Shown in pieces: positions 54,770 to 64,000 of a stretch of DNA of 64,000 nucleotides (its first letter is position 1; every line of letters starts with the position of its first letter). Made by a program: the position numbers and the translations under genes. The notes under the pieces are model-generated. The model was not told where the DNA came from, did not search any database, and saw nothing but the letters and a program-made list of their open reading frames with translations. The stretch spans positions 22,096,000 to 22,159,999 of the forward strand of contig CM067522.1 in assembly GCA_034509495.1 (NCBI GenBank), read 5' to 3'. This DNA is from Acestrorhynchus altus (lineage: Eukaryota; Chordata; Actinopteri; Characiformes; Acestrorhynchidae).

Positions 54770-56050
54770 CTAGTAGGAGGAAGCTGATGATCTCCAGTTT
54801 ACATTCAGTCACTCAGACTGGACATTCGGCCTTTGTTCACCGCATGTGTTCAGTAAGTGCTGCACGTTACTGCGCGGCGGTCACTTGCTGCTTTGTTAAA
54901 TCCTGACCAAAACACTCAATAGTTGCAGAGTAAATAGGTTTTAATAGGTTCTAAAGATCATGCCAAGGTCAATGGTAATGTTCATGTTTGCTGTCCTACG
55001 CCATATAGAACGTCATTTAGTCTGATTACAGAACACCAGGTTCTGCAGCATATGATGGATAGATGGATGGATGGATGGATGGATGGGTGGATGGACTGTA
55101 AGCTAAAAACATGAAGACTCACACTGTAGAGCAATTACATCCAACAAATTAAATATTCAGTTTAAAAGGTTCAGATTCTGGATTTGAAATTGCATAAAGT
55201 TTACTTGAAATTGTAATTTGTTTTCACGATGCATTAGTAATTTAAACGATGCATCTGCACCTTCACTGTGTATCTGTACCAACCAAACTGACCAAATTTA
55301 ATTTAATTTATTAATTTTATTTAATATTTCCCATTTTAAAATATATTTGGTGTCTGTAGTGAACTGTATAAAAGTACACATCCATATTTTTTAAATCCAT
55401 TTGGGTTTTTATGATTTTTAGTTTTAATTTTATTCATTTTTAATCCTTAAAAATACTGAGAAATGATTTTCAGTGTAAGATGACACATGGAAAAACGAGT
55501 GTGTTCTCGTGTCTCAGACGCTGGCTGTTATGGTTTCATCTCTGTGTGTAATATCTGCTCTGTGAGGAGCTGCAGAGCTTCTCTATAAAGCTTAACGTTA
55601 TTGGAAATTGGACTGTGGAAGGTTGAGGCCCTGCAGGCTGAGTGGAACTGCCTGCCCTTCCCTTCCCTCATCCTCACTCTCGCACCTCTTTCACACTCTC
55701 TCACTTTCTCACCATCGCTCACCCCAGTTTATCATTAATATAAGTCTGTAGCTCCAGGAGACAGGATATAATCTGTTTTCTTCTTTTTCGCTCTCTGTTG
55801 GTCTGTCTGACTTCCTTCTTCTCTTCCTCCATCACTTTCTCTAATATATGGGCCGCTCCACCGCTGCCTGTCTAACATTTATAACACAGTGCTTTCAATC
55901 CTCCCCGCTGTCGGCACTGAGGTTCCCACGTCACTGTTCCGTATGACCAACATGACCACATTGTGCAGTGCTACGTTAAAGCCATAAAGTGTGGTGAAAA
56001 ATTTAATGTACAAAGGTGCTCGTAATATACCATATTAAAGAGCAACAACA
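54770..56050. other. gene-free stretch
   Basis: A short (GATG)n tract lies at 55053-55090. The remainder is AT-rich with no recognised element. Upstream exons of the unrecognised gene could lie here but none stands out. Confidence 0.35.
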
Positions 56051-56057
56051 GTAAAAA

Positions 56058-59000
56058 TCCTGCAATTCTCTAGCTGGTATTAAAGATCGGCAGCAGTGTA
56101 GTTACTGAAACTGTATCAGAAACACAGTCCGGTAGCCGCATTAAAGATCGGCAGCAGTGTAGTTAATGGAAACTGTATCAGAAACACAGTCCGCAGCCGG
56201 CATTAAAGATCAGCAGTGTAGTTACCGGAAACTGTATCAGAACACAGTCCGGTAGCCGTGCATTAAAGATCGCAACAGTGTAGTTAATACTGAAAACTGT
56301 ATCAGAAACACAGTCCGTAGTCGCATTAAAGATCGGGCAGCAGTGTAGTTACGAAACTGTATCAGAACACAGTCCTGCAGTCGGTATTAAAGGCAGATCG
56401 GCAGCAGTGTAGTTACCGAAACTGTATCAGAAACACAGTCCGTAGCCGCATTAAAGATCGCAGCAGGTAGTTACTGAAACCGTATCAGAAACACAGTCCG
56501 TAGCCGGTATTAAAGATCAGCAACAGTGTAGTTACTGAAACCGTATCAGAAACACAGTCCGCAGCCGGCATTAAAGATCAGCAGCAGTAGTTACCGCTGA
56601 AATCAGACAGAAATACAGTCCCGTAGCCGGCATTAAAGATCAGCAACAGGTAGTTACTGAAACTGTATCAGAACACAGTCCTGCGTAGCCGGTATTAAAG
56701 ATCAGTAACAGTAGTTCCCTGGAAACTGTATCAGAAACACAGTCCGCAGTCGCATAAAGATCAGCAGCAGTGTAGTTACTGAAACCGTATCAGAAACACA
56801 GGCCCGTGCAGCCGGTATTAAAGATCAGCAGCAGCAGTGTAGTTACTTCGAAACTGTATCAGAAACACAGTCCGCAGTCAGGTATTAAAGATCAGCAGTG
56901 TAGTTACTGAAACTGTATCAGAAACAGTCCGCAGCGCCAGTATTAAAGATCAGTAACAGTGTAGTTACTGAAACTCGTATCAGAAACACAGTCCTGCACG
57001 TATTAAAGATCAAAGCAGTGTGAAGCATTGAAACTGTATCAGGAACACAGTCCGTAGCCGGTATTAAAGATCAGTAACAGTGTAGTTACTCGAAACTGCA
57101 TCAGAAACACAGTCCGGTAGTCGTATTAAAGATCAGTAACAGTGTGTTACTGAAACTGCATTTCAGAAACACAGTCCGTAGCCGGTATTAAAGATCGCAC
57201 AGTGTAGTTACTGAAACTGCACGTAAAACACAGTCCGCAGTCGGTATTACAAAGATCAGTAACAGTGTAGTTACTGAAATCAGACCAGAAACACAGTCCG
57301 CAGGCCAGTATTAAAGATCAGGGGTAATATAGAAGGCTGAAACTGAACAAAACACAGTCCGGCCGTATTAAAGATCAGCAGGTAGTTACTGAAATCATCA
57401 GAAACACAGTCCGCAGCCGGTGTATTAAAGATCAACAGTGGTTACTGAAAACTGTATCAGAAACACAGTCCCAGCCGGTATTGTAAGATCAACAGTAGTT
57501 ACTGAAACTGTATCAGAAATACAGTCCGGTAGCCGTGTATTAAAGATCATCAGCAGCAGTGTAGTTACCGAAATCAGACATTTCAGAAACACACAGTCCG
57601 TAGCCGCATAAGATCAGCAGAAGTTACTGAAACTGTATCAGAAACACAGTCCGGTGGTAGCCGAAGATAAAGATCAGCAATAGTGTAGTTACTGGAAACT
57701 GTATCAGAAACACAGTCCCGTAGCCGCATTAAAGATCAACATGCGTAGTACACGAAACTGTATCATAAACACAGTCCGTAGCCGGTATTAAAGATCAACA
57801 GTGTAGTTACCGAAAACTGTATCAGAAACACAGTCCGCAGCCAGTATTAAAGATCAGCAGCAGTGTAGTTACTGAAACTGTATCAGAAACACAGTCCGTA
57901 GTCGTAGACAAAGATCAGCACAGTGTAGTTACTGAAACTGCATCAGAAACACAGTCCGTAGCCATATTAAAGATCAGTAACAGTGTAGTTACTGAAACCG
58001 TAATATCATAAACACAGTCCGCAGCTGCATTAAAGATCAGCAGTGTAGTTACTGAAACTGGTATCAGAAACACAGTCCCGCAAGGCCGTATTAAAGATCA
58101 ACAGTGGCATTGAAACTGTGGTCAGAAACACAGTCCGTAGCCGTATTAAAGATCAACAGTGTAGTTACTGAACTGTATCAGAAACACACGTCCGTAGCCG
58201 GTATTAAAGATCAGCAGTAGTGTAGTTACTGAAACTGTATTTTCAGAAACACAGTCCGGTAGCCGGTATTAAAGATCAGCAGTGTAGTTAATGAAACTGT
58301 ATCAGAAAACACAGTCCGGTAGTTGCATTAAAGATCAGTAACAGGAAGCATTGAAACTGTATCAGAAACACAGCAGTCCGTAGCCGGTGGATTAGCAAAA
58401 GATCAACAGTGTAGTTACTGAAACTGTATCATAAACACAGTCCGGTAGCCGGTATTAAAGATCAACAGTGTAGTTACTGAAACTGTATCAGAAACACAGT
58501 CCGCAGTCAGTATTAAAGATCAGCAGCAGTGTAGTTACTGAAACTGTATCAGAAACACAGTCCCGCAGCCGGTATTAAAGATCAGCAGCAGTGTAGTTAC
58601 TGAAACTGTATCAGAAACACAGTCCGTGCAGTCAAAATAAAGATCAAGGTAGTGGTAGTTACTGAAACTGTATCAGAAACACAGTCCGTAGCCGTATTAA
58701 AGATCAGTAAACAGGTAGTTAATGAAACTGTATCAGAAACACAGTCCGTAGCCGGTATTAAAGATCAGCAGCAGTGTAGTTAATGAAACTGTATCAGAAA
58801 CACAGTCCGGTAGCCGGGTATTAAAAGATCAGCAACAGTAGTTACTGAAACTGTATCACAGAAACACAGTCCGGTAGCCGGTATTAAAGATCAGCAACAG
58901 TGTAGTTACTGAAACTGTATCAGAAACACAGTCCGGTAGCCAGTATTAAAGATCAGCAGTGAAGCATTGAAACTGTATCAGAAAACACAGTCCTGCAGTT

Positions 59001-60600
59001 TCTGTATTAAAAGATCAGTAACAGTGTAGTTACTGAAACTGCATTGAAACACAGTCCGTGCCGGTATTAAAGATCGCGCCGTGAAAGTGCCGGAAACTGT
59101 ATCAGAAACACAGTCCGCAGCCGTATTAAAGATCAACAGGAAGTTACTGAAACTGTATCAGAAACACAGTCCGCAGTCGTATTAAAGATCAACAGCAGTA
59201 GTTACCGAAGCCGTATCAGAAACACAGTCCGCAGTCGGCATAAAGATCAAAGGCAGTGTAGTTACCGAAACTGTATCAGAAACACAGTCCGCAGTCGGTA
59301 TTAAAGATCAGCAGCAGGTAGTTACTTCGAAACTGTATCAGAAACACAGTCCGGGTAGCCGTATTAAAGATCAGCAGGGAAGACGGAACTGTATCAGAAA
59401 CACAGTCCGTAGCCGGTATTAAAGATCAGTAACAGTGTAGTTACTGAAACTGTATCAGAAAAACACAGTCCCGTAGCCGGTATTAAAGATCAACAGTGTA
59501 GTTACCGGAAACCGTATCAGAAACACAGTCCGCAGCCGTATTAAAGATCAGCAACAGTGTAGTTACCGGAACCGCATCAGAAACACAGTCCGGTAGCCGG
59601 CATTAAAGATCAACAGTGTAGTTAATGAAACTGTATCAGAAACATGAGTCCGGTAGCCGGTATTAAAGATCAAGAAAGGTGTAGTTACTGAAATCGTATC
59701 AGAAACACAGTCCGGTAGTCGTATTAAAGATCAGCAGCCGTAGTAGTTACTGAAACTGCATCAGAAACACAGTCCGGTAAAGCTGTATTAAAGATCAGCA
59801 GCAGTGTAGTTACTGAAACTGTATCAGAAACACAGTCCGTAGTCGGTATTAAAGATCAGTAACAGTGTAGTTACTGAAACTGCATCAGAAACTGACAGTC
59901 CGGTAGCCGTGGTATTAAAGATCAGTAACAGTGTAGTTACTGAAACTGTATCAGGAAAACACAGTCCGGTAGTCGTATTAAAGATCAGCAACAGTGTAGT
60001 TACCGAAACTGTATCAGAAACACAGTCCCGTAGTCGGTATTAAAGAGATCAACAGTGTAGTTACTGAAAACTGTATCAGAAACACAAACCGTAGCCGGTA
60101 TTAAAGATCAACAGTGTAGTTACTGGAAGCTGCATCAGAAACACAGTCCCGCAGCCGCATTAAAGATCAGCAGCAGTGGTGTTACTGAAACTGCATCAGA
60201 AACACAGTCCGTAGCTGCATTAAAGATCAGCAGCAGTGTAGTTACTGAAACTGCATTGGTGAAACACAGTCCGTAGCTTAGCTAAAGATCACAGTAAAGC
60301 CACGAAACTGTATCAGAAACACAGTCCGGTAGTCGTATTAAAGATCAGTAACAGTGAAGCATTGAAACTGCATCAGAAACACAGTCCGAAATGGGTATTA
60401 AAGATCAGCAGCAGGTAGTTACTGAAATCAGAACAGAAACACAGTCCGTAAAGCCAGACAAAGATCAGTAACAGTGAAGTACGAAACTGATTGTGAAAAC
60501 ACAGTCCGGAAGCCGGTATTAAAGATCAGTAATAAGTGTAGTTACTGAAACTGTATCAGAAACACAGTCCGGTAGCCGGTATTAAAGATCAGCAGCAGTA
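56058..60600 (+). repeat. 62-bp satellite array (array 2)
   Basis: About 4.5 kb of tandem units of about 62 bp, inverted relative to 3790-5647. Length over period gives about 73 units. Consensus parts: TATTAAAGATCAG, CAACAGTGTAGTTACTG, AAACTGTATCAGAAACACAG, TCCGGTAGCCGG. Interior units vary by many small indels and by CAGTAAC/CAGCAGC/CAACAG variants; the last two or three units are clean. No coding content. Confidence 0.97.
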
Positions 60601-60690
60601 AGTCCTTTTTCTGCGTTATGGAACATTATGACTCATATGCTTGAATATGCGCATTCACACATGCATTGTATCCTGAGGCTCACATTCTTA

Positions 60691-60694
<4 letters not shown>

Positions 60695-60725
<31 letters not shown>

Positions 60726-60727
60726 CA

Positions 60728-60812
<85 letters not shown>

Positions 60813-60832
60813 ACACACACACACACACACAT
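60695..60832. repeat. (CT)n and (CA)n microsatellites
   Basis: (CT)n at 60697-60722 and (CA)n at 60726-60830 with isolated GA and TA interruptions. Confidence 0.95.
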
Positions 60833-61039
60833 TTCTCCTCTAAATCTAGTCATTCTCATTACATCAACTTTGCATCATCCAAGGTCAAACGGTCAGAGAA
60901 TTATTAAGGTCACTGGTGGGCCTGAGGGAGGAAGTCTGCGTCTGACCCATACGCCACAACACTAACCTTTCTGCCCACAGCACACAGACGCTTTTAGTAG
61001 CCCCCATACTGATGGATTACTGCAATGAGGTAGTGAGCA

Positions 61040-61915
61040 CGGCATCAAGACAATTTAACACTAACTCCGCGAAGAGCGGAAACCCTACTACAGTGAAAGC
61101 ACGGCATCAGATTACCATTCCAACTCCAAGAAGAGCGGAAACCCTACTACAGGAAAGTATTTGCAACAGATTACCACTCAATTCCGTTAAAAGAGCGAAA
61201 CCCTACTTAATATAGTGAAAAGTAACGGCATCAGATTTACCTAACTCAAGTAACATGGAAACTCATTACAGTGAAAGTATCGGTATCAAGATTTACCACC
61301 TAATCACAAAGAGCGGAAACTGCATTACAGTGAAAATGTAATCAGATTACCGCACCTAACTCATAAGAGCGGAAAAGTGAAAGTACGGTACCGTATCACG
61401 ACCTAACTCCGTTAAAGAGCGGAAACCCTACTACAGTGAAAGTACGGTACCGTATCACGACCTAACTCCGTTAAAGAGCGGAAACCCTACTACAGTGAAA
61501 GTACGGTACCGTATCACGACCTAACTCCGTTAAAGAGCGGAAACCCTACTACAGTGAAAGTACGGTACCGTATCACGACCTAACTCCGTTAAAGAGCGGA
61601 AACCGTACTACAGTGAAAGTACGGTACCGTATCACGACCTAACTCCGTTAAAGAGCGGAAACCGTACTACAGTGAAAGTACGGTACCGTATCACGACCTA
61701 ACTCCGTTAAAGAGCGGAAACCGTACTACAGTGAAAGTACGGTACCGTATCACGACCTATCTCCGTTAAAGAGCAGAAACCGTACTACAGTGAAAGTACG
61801 GTACCGTATCACGATCTATCTCCGTTAAAGAGCAGAAACCGTACTACAGAGAAAGTACGGTACCGTATCACGATCTAACTCCGTTAAAGAGCAGAAACCG
61901 TACTACAGTGAGAGT
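61040..61915. repeat. 59-bp satellite (array B)
   Basis: Exact 59-bp period from about 61380 to 61910. Each unit has TACGGTACCGTA (12-bp palindrome containing GGTACC), CACGACCTAACTCCGTTAAA and GAGCGGAAACC(C/G)TACTAC. Units left of 61380 are shorter and more divergent. Unrelated to the 62-bp satellite by inspection. Confidence 0.96.
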
Positions 61916-61919
61916 CAAT

Positions 61920-62735
61920 TCCAATGCTGTAATATATGCTTAATAATTTTAAAGTGCTTGTAAAAAAGTCGTGATTGCATTATTATACTATAATATGAAC
62001 ATTATATCAAAGGCATTATAATCAGTCTTAAAATGACAAAATAAAGTCCAAACAACAACAATACGCAACAGCTGTTACTCAGACCTGCAGTAGGAACCTG
62101 TCTGCCTGTTTCTAACCCTGCCTCAACACATTCATTACAACAGGACCTCATTACACTACTGATACAATGCTTTACAGGGCCGAGCACCAAACGCTGGCAA
62201 CGGGTCACCAGGATCAACAGACCCCAGACTTCCTATCATGGATTTGCTCGTCCACTCACTTTACGTCCCAACAGGAGGTCACGGGTCCAACCCTTCCAGA
62301 ATGTTCCAGGATCAGAGATTCCAGCAGCCAACACAGACAGCACAACTGACGATACATATGCTCTCTAGAAGAACAGAAAAGGAGAGAACATCACTGTTTA
62401 ATACGTTGTGTCGTTCTGTAGCTCTGAAAGGGCAACCGCGTAAGACTGGGACTGATCCTGATCTGTGTAATGCAGGCGTATTTTAATGGATCGAGTATTG
62501 CCTATTGGCTATCCGAGAAGTGGGCATTTCAGGTCCAGCAGGTCAGAGTCCACCCCAGGATTTTGTTCTGACTGCCTGGACGGCTCTGCTGCGGCCCACA
62601 GACAGTGAACTACGTAACAGATATGACATTATGATTTCCCCATTTTTATACTGTGTATAAAATATATCTCAATATATCAAAATTATAATGTATTGCCCAG
62701 CCTTAGACTGTAGTTCATCTGTTTCTCTGCAGACT
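61920..62735. other. gene-free stretch
   Basis: No recognised gene. AT-rich at 61920-62060 and 62630-62700. Confidence 0.4.
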
Positions 62736-62739
62736 TTCT

Positions 62740-63170
62740 TCTCCTCCTTTCACCCTGATCTTCAGTGATCAGGACCCCACAGGACCACCACAGAGCAGAT
62801 ATGAAGTGGGTGGTGGGTCATTCTCAGCACTGCAGTCACACTGACATGGTGGTGGTGTGTTAGTGTGTGTTGCTGGTACGAGTGGATCAGACGCAGCAGT
62901 GCTGCTGGAGTGTTTAAACACTGTGTCCACTCACTGTCCACTCTATCAGACACTCCTACTGAGTGTCTCCACCTTGTAGATGTAAAGTCAGAGACAGAAG
63001 CTCATCTGTTTCTGCACAGTTTGTGTTGGTCGTCCTCTAGTCCTTCATCAGCTCACAGGACGCTGTCGGCTGGACGTTTCTAGTTGGTGGACTGTTCTCG
63101 GTCCAGCAGTGACACTGAGGGGCTTAAACACTCCAGCTGAGAATGATGGTGGTCCTGTGGGGTCCTGACC
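62740..63170. mobile_element. foldback repeat R, core orientation 2
   Basis: Left arm ends GGAGTGTTTAAAC; core starts ACTGTGTCCACTCACTGTCC and ends CACTGAGGGGCTTAAACACTCCAG, the inverse of the 10.2 and 28.0 kb copies. The terminal part with GGTGGTCCTGTGGGGTCCTG appears on both sides. Confidence 0.8.
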
Positions 63171-63174
63171 ACTG

Positions 63175-63720
63175 AATACATACATACAAATGCTGATAAC
63201 AGAAATAAAATAATACTGAATACAGTAATAAACGGAGACAATTCAGCCATTGATTCTTTTTCTTTCTGTGTTTTCGAAAGACAGACAGAGAGACAGAGAG
63301 ACAGAGAGAGAACACCAGGACGGTGTGTGTTTATAGAAGTCTTCATTGAATCAGAGTGAATATGTCTCACTTCCTATTCAGCCTGGAGAATCATTACACT
63401 TTTACTTTTTCTTCAATTAAGAGCGCAGTTCTCAGGGTCATCGTCCAAATGGGATTCAGAACGTCTGTCAGAAACAGCCACCTACGCTTTGCCAGGCAGC
63501 TTCAGCATGACTGACCTTTTCAGTGTGTAATCTCAGAGATACAGGCTGAGGAGAGCCACTACAGCCTCAAAGCCCCACCACTAAGCCCAGGTTCTGCCCT
63601 TTCTCCAGAATAACTGATTCAAACGGTATGAAACAGGGTCTATAAACGAGCCGCAATCAGGAGAGCAGAGAGAACAAGAACCTCAGCAGCAGTTTAGTCC
63701 AGTTCAACAGCGTCCGATTC
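63175..63720. other. gene-free stretch
   Basis: A short GACA/GAGA tract at 63281-63310. Nothing else recognised. Confidence 0.4.
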
Positions 63721-63724
63721 ATCC

Positions 63725-64000
63725 GTTCCTCAAGTTGATTGTTACACTTTCATTCATTTATTGGGGAAAACGATCCAGTATTCCAGACGTGTGAGGGTAA
63801 GAGTATGAGAACCTTCAGGATCAGCAGATCATCTGAAGGAGAAACCATGTTTGCGGAAGTGGATCATGAACAAAGGAGATTTCTGAGGAGCTCAGAAGAA
63901 GAGCTAAAGAGTTTGGACTCCAAAAAAAATGGAGGAAATTGAGGACCATCATTACCCTCCCCAGGAGTGCTCCACCAACAAACATCACACCAAGAGCAAG
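63725..64000 (+). mobile_element. Tc1-like transposon, 5' half, cut by window end
   Basis: GTGTGAGGGTAAGAGTATGAGAACC and GAGTTTGGACTCCAAAAAA, then AATGGAGGAAATTGAGGACCATCATTACCCTCCCCAGGAGTG and ACCAACAAACATCACACCAAGAGCAAG. This is the HTH-coding 5' part of a fish Tc1-like transposase (the K-WRKF, LPRSGRPTKITPRA-type region) with frameshifts. The catalytic part would lie beyond 64000. Confidence 0.75.

Noticed and set aside
56058..60600. CRISPR array
   Set aside because: Repeats are directly adjacent 62-bp tandem units with no unique spacers, in a vertebrate-type genome without cas genes.
61380..61915. CRISPR-like or iteron array
   Set aside because: The whole 59-bp unit is conserved including the part that would be the spacer; it is a satellite.

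Overview
The window looks like nuclear DNA of a teleost fish, possibly an otophysan. That rests on the density of (CA)n/(GA)n microsatellites, decayed Tc1/mariner transposons, an L2/CR1-type LINE, tRNA-derived SINEs, split genes with GT-AG introns, and two recognisable vertebrate genes. No bacterial, plasmid or phage features, CRISPR array, tRNA gene or rRNA gene were seen. The order assignment is a guess.

Genes. (1) osbp2 (oxysterol-binding protein 2) lies on the minus strand. Exon 1 (21432-21586) and exon 2 (9442-9650) together encode the PH domain and are separated by an 11.8 kb intron full of repeats. Later exons were not found and should lie beyond the left edge. (2) xbp1 lies complete on the plus strand (coding 33826-36902, five exons). 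It keeps the 26-nt IRE1-excised intron (35902-35927), both IRE1 stem-loops, both alternative C-termini, and a perfect ERSE (33651-33669) with a TGACGTG motif in a GC-rich promoter. (3) An unrecognised minus-strand gene lies between about 49.4 and 54.6 kb. Seven probable exons are visible; three consecutive ones (51393-51480, 51063-51140, 50257-50397) join in phase through good splice sites.

Layout. 0-9.4 kb: microsatellites, a 58-bp minisatellite, a 1.9 kb array of a 62-bp satellite, a 33-bp minisatellite and Tc1 remnants. 9.4-22 kb: osbp2 exons and a repeat-rich intron 1 with foldback elements, a SINE, Tc1 pieces, a LINE fragment and a short island of the 62-bp satellite. 22-33 kb: TTGCTA-type minisatellites, GATA repeats, LINE and Tc1 pieces. 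33-37.4 kb: xbp1. 37.4-49 kb: repeats, including two converging Tc1-like remnants and long GA tracts. 49-55 kb: the unrecognised gene, interrupted by a Tc1-type MITE with intact terminal inverted repeats and a cluster of TTCTAGAA palindromes. 56-60.6 kb: a 4.5 kb array of the same 62-bp satellite, inverted relative to the array at 3.8-5.6 kb. 61-61.9 kb: a separate 59-bp satellite with a 12-bp palindrome. 62-64 kb: another foldback element and the N-terminal half of a Tc1-like element cut by the window end.

How the genes relate: xbp1 is the central transcription factor of the unfolded protein response, and osbp2 is a lipid-transfer/sterol-sensor family protein. Human XBP1 and OSBP2 both lie on 22q12, so finding them together fits conserved linkage. 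They are divergently transcribed about 12 kb apart here and nothing in the sequence shows co-regulation. No new multi-gene system is evident. The most interesting items are the fully conserved IRE1 splicing cassette, the unidentified gene, the hairpin-bearing inverted satellites, and the foldback family whose core occurs in both orientations.
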